From DATAUD01 sp036268455 (GTDB lineage: Bacteria; Verrucomicrobiota; Verrucomicrobiia; Limisphaerales; Palsa-1400), in the NCBI GenBank assembly GCA_036268455.1, contig DATAUD010000105.1:1-64000 (forward strand): a stretch of DNA of 64,000 nt, written 5' to 3'. Each line of letters begins with the position of its first letter. The stretch's first letter is position 1. Shown here piece after piece: positions 35,995-44,306 of the stretch. Made by a program: the position numbers and the translations under genes. The notes under the pieces are model-generated. The model was not told where the DNA came from and made no database searches. It saw only the letters and a list, made by a program, of their open reading frames with translations.

Positions 35995-37499
35995 CATTCC
36001 TCCCCATAGTCGTGCGGGAGCTGCGCGTCACGGCGCGGCGAAAAACGACGTTTATAGTCCGGTCAGTGGTCGCGTTGCTGGGAATCGGCATTGGCGCCTC
36101 TCTGTTATTCATGTTTGGGTTGATGGGGGAAATGGTGGGCAGGGGTGAAATGGTTTTCATGATGGTGTCCCGTTACACGTTGCTCATTGCGTTGCTGGCG
36201 GGAGTTTTTCTGGCGTCGGATTGTGTGAGCGAGGAGAGGCGCGAAGGGACACTGGGATTTCTCTTCCTGACCGATTTGAAGGGCTATGATGTCGTGCTGG
36301 GAAAGTTCACGGCGGTTTCGCTGAATGCTTTTTACGGCTTGCTGGCGGTCTGCCCGGTTCTTGCTCTTTCCCTGCTGGCGGGCGGCGTCACCCCGGGCGA
36401 GTTCTGGCGAACATGCCTGGGCCTTGTCAATACGTTATTCATTTCCGTGGCAGCCTCCTTATGGATGTCGGCGCTTTCAAAGTCTTCGTATCGCGCCATG
36501 TCCGCCGCCGTTTGCCTGCTTGTCGGATTAACCTTGATAGGGTGGATCGCCTATAAATTATCATCGCTTGTCGGAAGATTCGGCGCTCCGCTGTTTTACG
36601 TCGGGGCGTTGAGTCCGCTCACTTCGTTTTCGCTGGCTTCGGACGCAAACTACTTTCATCAGGCAGGCGAGTATTGGATTTCCCAGGCTGTATCGAACGG
36701 ATTGGGTTGGGTGTTCCTGGGACTGGCAAGTTTTCGCCTGCGCTCCTTTACCGAAAGGGGCGTTGGCGAAACCGGATGGCGCCGGATTTTTTCGCGGCGG
36801 TTGCTGGCCGGCAAAACTGATCGGCGATCCGAATTGCTGGCGATGAACCCTGTGCTGTGGCTTTTGGATGACTCGCGCCGAATGCGAGCGCTTCCCTGGG
36901 GCATCGCAATTGTGTGTGGCGCGGCGTTGTTGATCGCGACTGGGTTCGGCGCGTTTGGGCCGGTCGCTCTCTTTCTGAACACTTACATGGCATGGCCCTG
37001 CTACTTTATCCTGAAAGTCTTTTTTGCGATCCAGGCGTGCCGATTTTTCAGCGAAGCGCGCCGCACCGGGGCGTTGGAATCGCTTTCCTGCACACCGTTG
37101 ACAACGCGGGAGATGGTCAAGGGACAGTGGATGGCGTTGCGTCGCGTTTTTATGTGGCCGGTAATTGTGCTGATGTTGAGCCAGTTGGCCTGTCTCTGCT
37201 TTTTAGGCCGGTCTGTCTTCGGAATGGGCGCGTCCGCTGGTTTCATGGGATTTTATATGCCCCTCCTGATACTCAAACAGATTGCAAACTCCATCGGCGA
37301 TTTTTTCGCCGTTGGGTGGTTTGGGATGTGGCTGGCCCTGACATTGCAAAAACCCGCCGCGGCGGCCGGGTTGACCATACTTTACGTGCTGGTGCTGCCG
37401 GCAATTCTTTTTTGCGTTCCAACGCTGGCGACCGATACCGTATTCATCGTCGTAGGCTGCTCAAAAATATATGCAAAACCTCGCTGCCCGCTGCGTTAG
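35991..37499 (+). CDS. ABC-2-like permease, paralogue 3 of 3, C-terminus possibly frameshifted
   Basis: 502 residues, starting with an ATGA overlap (35991-35994). It shows MTFLPIVVRELRVTARR, SEERREGTLGFLFLTDLKGYDVVLGK, LRSFTERGVGETG, MNPVLWLLDDSRRMRALP and RRTGALESLSCTPLTTREMVKGQ. The last 9 residues (YAKPRCPLR) do not match the paralogues. The next forward frame from 37462 to 37554 encodes LAARCVRAIAEYCFRIS, which aligns with FRAIASEGF and FRTVAAEGY of paralogues 1 and 2. This suggests a one-base slip in the A-run at 37462-37467. Confidence 0.8.
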   Translation: MTFLPIVVRELRVTARRKTTFIVRSVVALLGIGIGASLLFMFGLMGEMVGRGEMVFMMVSRYTLLIALLAGVFLASDCVSEERREGTLGFLFLTDLKGYDVVLGKFTAVSLNAFYGLLAVCPVLALSLLAGGVTPGEFWRTCLGLVNTLFISVAASLWMSALSKSSYRAMSAAVCLLVGLTLIGWIAYKLSSLVGRFGAPLFYVGALSPLTSFSLASDANYFHQAGEYWISQAVSNGLGWVFLGLASFRLRSFTERGVGETGWRRIFSRRLLAGKTDRRSELLAMNPVLWLLDDSRRMRALPWGIAIVCGAALLIATGFGAFGPVALFLNTYMAWPCYFILKVFFAIQACRFFSEARRTGALESLSCTPLTTREMVKGQWMALRRVFMWPVIVLMLSQLACLCFLGRSVFGMGASAGFMGFYMPLLILKQIANSIGDFFAVGWFGMWLALTLQKPAAAAGLTILYVLVLPAILFCVPTLATDTVFIVVGCSKIYAKPRCPLR

Positions 37500-37540
37500 A
37501 GCGATTGCCGAATATTGTTTCCGGATATCGGAACGCGCGC

Positions 37541-37568
37541 TTGACGATTCATAAAATGACATTAAAAT
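37541..37568 (+). promoter_or_regulatory. Promoter/operator of the toxin-antitoxin pair
   Basis: TTGACG (37541-37546), a 16-base spacer and TAAAAT (37563-37568) stand six bases before the antitoxin ATG. The hexamer is part of a direct repeat TAAAATGAC(A/T)TT at 37552-37562 and 37563-37573. The repeat may also be the site for autoregulation by the antitoxin. There is no Shine-Dalgarno, so the mRNA is probably leaderless. Confidence 0.5.
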
Positions 37569-37574
37569 GACTTT

Positions 37575-37844
37575 ATGAAGACATTGACTGTGACCGCCGC
37601 CCGCCAAAACCTCGGAGCGTGGCTTAAAAAAACCCTGCAAGGCGAGGACATTGGCGTGATGATTGACGGGGCGATTGTGGCTTTCCGGCCCGTGAAGGTT
37701 TATTCGGAGGATTACGCCGCGCAGGAGTATGAGGCGACGCCTGAGGAACTGGACAAGTTCGCCCAAGCAGCCAACCAAGAGCTGGACACGCATCGGAAAG
37801 CGGGACGGCTCAAGCCGTTTACGGGGAAACTGAAACGTGCCTAA
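37575..37844 (+). CDS. Phd/YefM-like antitoxin
   Basis: 89 residues. MKTLTVTAARQNLGAWLKKTLQGEDIGVMIDGAIVAFRPV matches the Phd/YefM pattern (a short strand, an xxxARxxL..LL helix, then an (E)xVxITxxGxPVAxLxP-like strand). The C-terminal part is acidic then basic (EYEATPEELDKFAQAANQEL), fitting a toxin-binding tail. It overlaps the toxin gene by eight bases. The family usually represses its own promoter. Confidence 0.75.
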   Translation: MKTLTVTAARQNLGAWLKKTLQGEDIGVMIDGAIVAFRPVKVYSEDYAAQEYEATPEELDKFAQAANQELDTHRKAGRLKPFTGKLKRA

Positions 37845-38121
37845 ACCTGCTGTCCTGCTTAGCCCGCGTTTTCTTGCCGCGCTTAAAAAGATCAGTGACG
37901 CGGACGTGGCCCGGGTGGAAGAGGCGCTGCGAGTCCTTTCCGACTGCTTTGGCCAACCGCACCTTCATGCGGGGATCTCAATCCGTCGGTTGAGGAAGAA
38001 TATATTTGAATGCCGGGTGGGGCTGAAGGTCCGCATCCTATTCCGTGCCAGCGCCCAAACTTTGGATATTTTCTTCGTGGGCAATCACGACGAGGTGCGG
38101 CGCCTCATTCACAATCTCTGA
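37837..38121 (+). CDS. RelE/ParE-type toxin
   Basis: 94 residues starting at a GTG inside the antitoxin's last codons. SPRFLAALKKISDADVARVEEALRVL, then RRLRKNIFECRVGLKVRILFRA and LDIFFVGNHDEVRRLI, follow the RelE-superfamily pattern (basic sheet core with a conserved R..YR.LF-like strand and a terminal HDEV helix). It probably acts as an mRNA interferase; a gyrase-targeting ParE role is not excluded. Confidence 0.78.
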   Translation: MPKPAVLLSPRFLAALKKISDADVARVEEALRVLSDCFGQPHLHAGISIRRLRKNIFECRVGLKVRILFRASAQTLDIFFVGNHDEVRRLIHNL

Positions 38122-38144
38122 TCAGACTAATGAATGCTCCCCGG

Positions 38145-38678
38145 TCAGGTCTGTTGCTTCAATTTGGAAAAAGTCCAAAGCGCCTTGTCCAGCGTTCGCA
38201 TGGTGACTTTGGCCTGGGCGGCCAGGGACCGGCAGAGTTCCGTGTATTCCTTCCAGAACGAAAATGTGTATTGTGATGGAGCCTTTTCTTGCAGTGACCA
38301 GAGCGCCCGGTAATCCAGAATTGGATACCGCTCGGGGAAAGCAAAATGCAGGAACACGGATGCTGTCGGCCATTTGACACCCGCAAGAAGCGTCCATGCC
38401 TGAATTCTGAGGCGCTCTGATTTTGTTGCCAGAGCCAGCGCGGAAATCTCCTTTATCAGCGCCGAGTCATTCGATTTACAATGCGGCTTTGAACGGGGCG
38501 TCTTCCAAGCGCAAACAGTCAAGAATCCCTCTTTTGTCAGGCAGCCCTTGCGGAGGTAGGCTGGGAAAACTTCCTTTGTAATTTCCTCCGTCAGCCGGCG
38601 GTCCCTCTCGCTCGCCATTTCGTCGTACTGGTCCGCCAGTTCAGTTATGCGCCCAATTGGAAATCGTAGTTTCATCAT
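38145..38678 (-). CDS. Conserved protein of unknown function with YPILDYRALWSL motif
   Basis: 177 residues from ATG 38678 (38675 is equally possible), with a GAAAGAG ribosome-binding site. I recall this sequence type from many genomes as an uncharacterised family. The pattern is LRFP..RI.ELA..Y.., CLTKEGFLTVCAWKTPRSKPHC, LATKSERLRIQAWTLLAGVKWPTASVFLHFAFP, YPILDYRALWSL and MRTLDKALWTFSK. The all-helical make-up with a GVKWPTAS..L segment is reminiscent of HhH DNA-glycosylase-type proteins, but the catalytic Lys/Asp is not evident, so no function is assigned. It lies convergent to the toxin gene (23-base gap). Confidence 0.75.
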   Translation of the reverse strand: MMKLRFPIGRITELADQYDEMASERDRRLTEEITKEVFPAYLRKGCLTKEGFLTVCAWKTPRSKPHCKSNDSALIKEISALALATKSERLRIQAWTLLAGVKWPTASVFLHFAFPERYPILDYRALWSLQEKAPSQYTFSFWKEYTELCRSLAAQAKVTMRTLDKALWTFSKLKQQT

Positions 38679-38838
38679 CGCTCTTTCTTCTAACTTCGGA
38701 GGATTCCATTCTCCAATGTCGCTTTGGAACTGGAGGGAAATAATCGCGCAGGGAAGTCGAAGGGCGTAGAGCAACGCGGCGCTTTAATTGGATGGCGTCG
38801 CGGTTCGTTTGAAGCTACGTTCCCAATCCGTGCAACAA

Positions 38839-39657
38839 ATGGACACCATCGGGATCATCGCGGGAAATCGCTCGTTGCCGCTGGCCTTTGCGGAGCAGGC
38901 GCGGTGGCAGGGGATTAAACGGATTGTCGCCATTGGATTTGAAAATGAAACAGACCCGGCGCTGGCGCAAAAGGTGGACGAAATGCTGTGGCTCAAGGTG
39001 GGGCAATTGTCAAAAATGATCGCGGCGTTGCGGGAGCGCGGGGTGACTCATTGTGTGATGCTGGGACAAATCGCGCCGAGGAATTTATTCGATGTCCGGC
39101 CGGATTTGCGCGCGCTGGCGATGCTCGTGAAACTGAAGGAAAAAAATGCGCATTCCATTTTCGGCGCGATTGCGGATGAATTGAAAAAGGACGGGATTAC
39201 TTTGATCGAGCCGACTCCGTGGCTTCGGCCGCTGATGCCGGCCGCCGGTTTTTCGCTCGGGCCAAAGCTTACGGAGGCGCAGAAGGAGGACGTTGCGTTT
39301 GGTTTTCGCATCGTGAAGGAAATTTCCAGGTTGGAAATTGGCCAGATGGCGGTCGTCAAGGAAGGGACCGTTCTCGCGGTCGAAGGATTTGAAGGGACTG
39401 ACAAATGTTTGCGGCGCGGTGGCGAACTCGCGAGGGGAAAAGGCGCGGTGGCGGTGAAAGTCGCGAAGGAAAAACACGATTTGCGGTTCGATATACCGTG
39501 CCTTGGCGCGCAAACGGTGGAGACGTGCGCGGCGGCCGGCGTTTCGGCGTTTGTTTTTGAAGCGGGCCGGACGCTGTTGCTGGAACGGGATGCGGTGGAA
39601 ACCCTCGCGAAAAAGCGGAAAATTACGGTTGCGACGTGGCCTGCCAATCCGAATTGA
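38839..39657 (+). CDS. lpxI: UDP-2,3-diacylglucosamine pyrophosphatase LpxI
   Basis: 272 residues from ATG 38839. LpxI (formerly DUF1009) hydrolyses UDP-2,3-diacylglucosamine to lipid X in lipid A synthesis, replacing LpxH. IGIIAGNRSLPLAFAEQAR at the N-terminus, GVTHCVMLGQIAPRNLFDVRPD, DELKKDGITLIEPTPWL, EGTVLAVEGFEGTDKCLRRGGEL and the C-terminal FDIPCLGAQTVETCAAAGVSA are family segments; the Asp in FDIPCLG is typically essential. It indicates a lipid A-bearing outer membrane. Confidence 0.93.
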   Translation: MDTIGIIAGNRSLPLAFAEQARWQGIKRIVAIGFENETDPALAQKVDEMLWLKVGQLSKMIAALRERGVTHCVMLGQIAPRNLFDVRPDLRALAMLVKLKEKNAHSIFGAIADELKKDGITLIEPTPWLRPLMPAAGFSLGPKLTEAQKEDVAFGFRIVKEISRLEIGQMAVVKEGTVLAVEGFEGTDKCLRRGGELARGKGAVAVKVAKEKHDLRFDIPCLGAQTVETCAAAGVSAFVFEAGRTLLLERDAVETLAKKRKITVATWPANPN

Positions 39658-39700
39658 CAGGCTTGTGCCCGTCCCGCCATTGGTGTTCAATTAGGCCGCA

Positions 39701-40039
39701 ATGAACACGACACATCCATTCACAACGACGGCGTTTGAGATTCCCGGGTATCGCGTCACCAAGAATTTTGGGGTGGTTCGCGGCATTATTGTCCGTTCAC
39801 GCTCGGTGGTGGGAAACGTTGGCGCAACCATCCAGAGCCTGTTCGGAGGCAACATCACCATTTACACCGAACTCTGCGAACAGGCGCGCGACGATGCGTT
39901 TCGCGACATGATTACGCACGCCAACCAGCTCACCGCCAACGCCGTCATCGGTGTGCGTTACGACGCGACGGAGCTTGCGCCGGGGATCACGGAAGTTTTG
40001 TGTTACGGCACCGCGGTGCAGGTGGAACCGCACGTTTGA
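39701..40039 (+). CDS. YbjQ/UPF0145-family protein
   Basis: 112 residues. IPGYRVTKNFGVVRGIIVRSRSVVGN, CEQARDDAFRDMITHANQL and ANAVIGVRYDATEL define the YbjQ family, which forms pentameric assemblies of unclear function. A Gly-rich segment with SLFGGNITIYTELCE is standard. It lies between lpxI and yebC in the same direction. Confidence 0.92.
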   Translation: MNTTHPFTTTAFEIPGYRVTKNFGVVRGIIVRSRSVVGNVGATIQSLFGGNITIYTELCEQARDDAFRDMITHANQLTANAVIGVRYDATELAPGITEVLCYGTAVQVEPHV

Positions 40040-40060
40040 TAACGTTAATCTTTAAGAATT

Positions 40061-40789
40061 ATGGCAGGACATAGCAGGTGGGCGAAGGTCAAGCATTTCA
40101 AGGGCGGCATTGATGCCAAGCGCGCGCAGATTTTTGCAAAACTCGGCAAGGAAATCGCCATCGCGGCCAAAATCGGGGGCGGAGACCCGATGATGAACCC
40201 GCGCCTTCGCATGGTTCTCCTCAAATCCCGCGGCGCCAACATGCCCAATGATAATATCGAGCGCGCCATCAAGCGCGGCACCGGCAGCGACGAAGCGATG
40301 AATTACGAGGACCTCACGTATGAAGCGTATGGGCCGCACGGGGTCGGCATTCTTATTGAATTAAGCACGGATAACAGGAACCGCACCGCGTCGGAAATTC
40401 GCAGTTTGCTGACGAAGAATGGCGGAGCAATCGCAACGGCAGGTTCCGTCACGCGCCTTTTTCAACGCAAAGGCCAGATTATCATCCCGCGCGAAAATGC
40501 CGCGGAAGACGCCGTGATGGAGATCGCGCTGGAGGCGGGCGCGGAGGATTTCAAGGCGGACGCCGATGGATACGAAGTTTTGACAGAGCCCGCCCACTTC
40601 GAGGCGGTGCACAAAGCAATCGAGGGAAAGGGCATCAAGGTGGCCGGTGCGGAGGTGACGTGGCTGCCGGTCATCACCGCGCCTGCGCAGGACTCCAAAG
40701 CTGCCGAGGAAGCCAGCAGGCTTATCGAGCTTTTGGAAGAACATGACGACGTCAAGGATGTGTATTCCAACGCGGAATTCCCGGGATGA
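40061..40789 (+). CDS. YebC/PmpR-family protein
   Basis: 242 residues. MAGHSRWAKVKHFKGGIDAKRAQIF, RGANMPNDNIERAIKRGTG, YEAYGPHGVGILIELSTDNRNRTASEIRSLLTKNGG and DDVKDVYSNAEFP are invariant family markers. Members were named transcriptional regulators; recent work links some to relief of ribosome stalling. Its TGA overlaps the ATG of the glycoside hydrolase (ATGA at 40786-40789), an unusual coupling of a housekeeping gene to a secreted enzyme. Confidence 0.96.
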   Translation: MAGHSRWAKVKHFKGGIDAKRAQIFAKLGKEIAIAAKIGGGDPMMNPRLRMVLLKSRGANMPNDNIERAIKRGTGSDEAMNYEDLTYEAYGPHGVGILIELSTDNRNRTASEIRSLLTKNGGAIATAGSVTRLFQRKGQIIIPRENAAEDAVMEIALEAGAEDFKADADGYEVLTEPAHFEAVHKAIEGKGIKVAGAEVTWLPVITAPAQDSKAAEEASRLIELLEEHDDVKDVYSNAEFPG

Positions 40790-43700
40790 AACCGGTCCTG
40801 GTTCTTTTTTTTGCGTTTGTGGCGTTCGCGGCTGGCGCGGAAACTATCAATCTCGGCGAGGGCTGGTCGTTGCAATCGTCCGAAAAAATTCACACTGGAG
40901 GAGCGGTCATTTCCACCGCTGATTTCAAACCGATGGATTGGTATCGCGCCACAGTTCCCTCGACTGTTGTGGGGTGCCTGGTCGAGGACAAGGTTTATCG
41001 GGACCCGTTTTTTGGGATGAATATGCGGTCGATGCCGGGAGTGAATTATCCCATTGGGGTGAATTTTTCGAATCGCGGGATGTCCAACAACAGCCCATTT
41101 GTCCATTCCTGGTGGTATCGCAAAGAATTCCGCGTGGAGCCTCGCGAGCGCGGGCAGGTGTGGTTGGATTTCGAGGGAATTAATTACAGCGCCAACATCT
41201 GGCTTAACGGCAAGCTGGTCGCGGACGACCGGCAAGTCGCCGGCGCGTATCGAACGTACGAATTCAACGTTACCCGCGAGATTGCGGCGGGAAAATCGAA
41301 TGTCCTCGCCGTGGAAGTCTTTGCGCCAAAGCCGGATAATCTTGGCATCACGTGGGTCGATTGGAATCCCGCGCCGCCCGACAAGGACATGGGACTTTGG
41401 CGCGAAGTTCGCGTGACAACAACCGGCCCTGTCGCAATGCGCCATCCGCAGGTTATTTCGAAAATCGATATGCCGTCGCTGGACAAGGCGCATCTTTCTG
41501 TTTCGACCGATGTTGACAACGCGAGCGATAGATCGGCCGAAATTACAATTGACGGCAAAATCGAAGGGCTTCGTTTTGGACAGACGGTCGAATTGGCGGC
41601 GCACGAGAGCAAACGCGTTGAATTCGCGCCTGTCAACGTCGATCAGCCACGGCTTTGGTGGCCGTCCGAGGTCGGGCCGCAAAACCTGTACACTTTGGAT
41701 TTGACGGCGAAGGTTGACGGGGCCGTCTCTGATCACGATTCGATCCGGTTCGGCATTCGCGAAGCCACATCGGAATTTAACGACAAGGGCTATCGAGTTT
41801 TCGAAATCAACGGCAAGCCGATCCTCGTTCGTGGCGGCGGGTGGGCGCCCGATATGTTTTTGAGGCCGTCGGCTGAACGCGAAATCCAGGAGCTGCGTTA
41901 TGTCAAAGATATGCACCTGAACGCGATTCGCTTTGAGGGAAAAACAGAGAACGACCGGTTTTTGGAGTTGTGTGACCGCGAGGGGATCATGGTCCTGGCC
42001 GGCTGGTGCTGTTGCGATTTTTGGGAGCAGTGGAAAAAATGGAAGCCCAGTGATTACGACATCGCATCCGAATCTCTTCGCGACCAGCTTTGGCGGATAC
42101 GCAATCATCCCTCGGTCATCGCGTGGCTTTACGGCAGCGACAATCCGCCCAACGAAAAGGCGGAACGAAATTATCTGGCTGTTTTTAAGGAACTCAACTG
42201 GCCCAATTCCGTGCTTTCTTCCGCCAGCGGCAAAGAGAGCAAGGCGGGAGCGCCAACCGGCGTGCGAATGACCGGGCCTTACGAATACGTCCCGCCTATT
42301 TATTGGTACGTCGATAAAACGGCTGGCGGCGCGTATTCGTTCAATACGGAAACGAGTCCGGGGCCGGCGATTCCTCCGATTGAAAGTTTGCGCGCGATGC
42401 TTCCCAAAGAAGACCTTTGGCCGATTGACAACGTCTGGAGTTTTCACGCGGGGGGCGGTCCGTTCAAACATCTGGACATTTTCACCGAGGCCCTTCAAAA
42501 GCGATTAGGCGAGGCCACTGGAGTTGAAGATTACTCGCGCAAAGCACAGGTGATGGCCTATGACGGCGAACGCGCGATGTTCGAGGCTTATGGTCGCAAT
42601 AAATTTGATTCCACCGGCGTGATTCAATGGATGATGAACAACGCCTGGCCGTCGATGATCTGGCATCTTTACGATTATTACCTGCGTCCTGGCGGCGGTT
42701 ATTTCGGCGCAAAAAAGGCCTGTGAACCGATTCACATTCAATACTCCTACGACGACCGCTCAATTGTTGTCGTGAATAATTACTACAAGGACTTTCAACA
42801 TCTCAAAGCCACGGCGCGCCTATACAATCTTGACGCCGCTGAAAAATTTTCACGAGAGGCCGCTGTGGAAATCGCGGCGAACAAAAGCGAACGCATTTTC
42901 ACGCTGCCTGAACCAGCAGGATTGACTCCTGTTTATTTTTTGAAGCTCACGTTGGAAGACGCGAGAGGCGCGACGGTAAGCCGGAATTTCTATTGGCTCT
43001 CCACACAACCAGACACTCTCGGAGAGCCAAAAGAAGGCTCGGATTGGTACTATACGCCGACCCGCCAATTCGCTGATTTTCGCGCTTTGAATTCGCTGGG
43101 GCCCGCCGATTTGAAAATTTCCGCGACGACCGCGCGCAAGGGGGAGGAGGACATCACTACGGTGAAACTTAAGAATACCGGGAAATCACCGGCTTTTTTC
43201 ACGCGTCTCAAAGTTGAGCGGGGCGCCGGGGGAGAGGAGATTTTGCCGGTGCTTTGGGAGGACAATTATCTATCGCTGTTGCCGGGAGAGGAACGCGAAA
43301 TTTCCGCCACTTACGCGGCCAAATCGCTTGGGGGCGCCACGCCGTCAGTCGAAATGGAAGGGTGGAACGTGGCGGCAAAAAGCGCGACGGCGGGAAGCGT
43401 CTCTGACATTTGGCCGGCGAAGGTTTTCGCGCCATATGCGTTTGTTCCGAAGGGATATTTTAATATTGACGATTGCCTGTCTCAAACCGGCCAGAAGTAT
43501 TACACGCTCGCGTTTATTATCAGCGACTCCGAAGGCTATCCATCCTGGACCGGCTCGCGCGATCTTCGAGTCGGCACGAAATATTACGCCGATCAAATTT
43601 CGGCCATTCGCGCGGAGGGTGGCGATGTTCTCATTTCATTCGGCGGCGCGGGAGGCGCGGAAATGGCGCTCAAGACGCCGGACGTCGGAAAATTGGAGGC

Positions 43701-44295
43701 CCAATACCAATCCGTCATCGACGAATACGCGTTGACGTGGATGGATTTTGACATCGAGGGAAAGGCTCTTTCCAACATCAAGGCCAATCAGCGGCGCGAC
43801 GAAGCGCTGGCGCGTCTCCAGCGGAAAAACCTCGGGCTGAAAATTTCATTCACACTTCCGGTCAATCCCGGTGGGATGGAAGAAGAATCGCTTGTCATGC
43901 TTCGCGACGCCGTGACGCACGGCGTCAAAATCGAATCGGTCAATATAATGACGATGGATTATGGAGAGCGCTTATCGCACGGAAAAAAGATGGGGGACCT
44001 TGCTGTTTCGGCATCTAACGCGTCACATCGCCAGACCCTGGCCATCGATTCCTCGATAAAAATTGGCATTACGCCGATAATCGGACGGAACGACGAGAAG
44101 ACCGAGATTTTTACACTTGACGATGCGCGGGAGGTAATGGATTTCGCCTCGAAAACCGATTGGGTGCGAAGCGTTGGGTTCTGGTCCAGCAATCGTGATC
44201 GTCCCAAAGGCGCGCGTAAAGGAGGGAATCACAGCAGCGGGATCGATCAAAAACCGTGGGACTTCACGCGTATCTTTGAGGGGCTGTCGGAGTAG
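40786..44295 (+). CDS. Secreted bifunctional GH2 exo-beta-glucosaminidase plus GH18 chitinase-like enzyme
   Basis: 1169 residues with a signal peptide (VLVLFFAFVAFAAGA). Residues about 20-870 follow the CsxA-type GH2 exo-beta-D-glucosaminidase plan: a sugar-binding beta-sandwich (WYRATVPSTVVGCLV, WLDFEGINYSANIWLNGK), an Ig-like domain, a TIM barrel with WLYGSDNPPNEKAE (Asp452 in the GSD motif used as acid/base by this subfamily), MTGPYEYVPPIYWY and FNTETSPG (Glu522, nucleophile position), then C-terminal beta domains. Residues about 878-1169 are GH18-like: VLISFGGAGG, the catalytic DFDIE motif (Asp987, Asp989, Glu991) and MTMDYG. It would remove glucosamine from chitosan ends and cut chitin internally. 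The fusion is unusual. Both active sites look complete. Confidence 0.9.
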   Translation: MKPVLVLFFAFVAFAAGAETINLGEGWSLQSSEKIHTGGAVISTADFKPMDWYRATVPSTVVGCLVEDKVYRDPFFGMNMRSMPGVNYPIGVNFSNRGMSNNSPFVHSWWYRKEFRVEPRERGQVWLDFEGINYSANIWLNGKLVADDRQVAGAYRTYEFNVTREIAAGKSNVLAVEVFAPKPDNLGITWVDWNPAPPDKDMGLWREVRVTTTGPVAMRHPQVISKIDMPSLDKAHLSVSTDVDNASDRSAEITIDGKIEGLRFGQTVELAAHESKRVEFAPVNVDQPRLWWPSEVGPQNLYTLDLTAKVDGAVSDHDSIRFGIREATSEFNDKGYRVFEINGKPILVRGGGWAPDMFLRPSAEREIQELRYVKDMHLNAIRFEGKTENDRFLELCDREGIMVLAGWCCCDFWEQWKKWKPSDYDIASESLRDQLWRIRNHPSVIAWLYGSDNPPNEKAERNYLAVFKELNWPNSVLSSASGKESKAGAPTGVRMTGPYEYVPPIYWYVDKTAGGAYSFNTETSPGPAIPPIESLRAMLPKEDLWPIDNVWSFHAGGGPFKHLDIFTEALQKRLGEATGVEDYSRKAQVMAYDGERAMFEAYGRNKFDSTGVIQWMMNNAWPSMIWHLYDYYLRPGGGYFGAKKACEPIHIQYSYDDRSIVVVNNYYKDFQHLKATARLYNLDAAEKFSREAAVEIAANKSERIFTLPEPAGLTPVYFLKLTLEDARGATVSRNFYWLSTQPDTLGEPKEGSDWYYTPTRQFADFRALNSLGPADLKISATTARKGEEDITTVKLKNTGKSPAFFTRLKVERGAGGEEILPVLWEDNYLSLLPGEEREISATYAAKSLGGATPSVEMEGWNVAAKSATAGSVSDIWPAKVFAPYAFVPKGYFNIDDCLSQTGQKYYTLAFIISDSEGYPSWTGSRDLRVGTKYYADQISAIRAEGGDVLISFGGAGGAEMALKTPDVGKLEAQYQSVIDEYALTWMDFDIEGKALSNIKANQRRDEALARLQRKNLGLKISFTLPVNPGGMEEESLVMLRDAVTHGVKIESVNIMTMDYGERLSHGKKMGDLAVSASNASHRQTLAIDSSIKIGITPIIGRNDEKTEIFTLDDAREVMDFASKTDWVRSVGFWSSNRDRPKGARKGGNHSSGIDQKPWDFTRIFEGLSE

Positions 44296-44306
44296 CTCCC
44301 GCGCCT

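Noticed and set aside
40462..42498. 678-codon minus-strand frame across yebC and the GH2 gene
   Set aside because: It runs antisense to two confidently assigned genes, has Arg/His/Pro-biased composition and no known domain.
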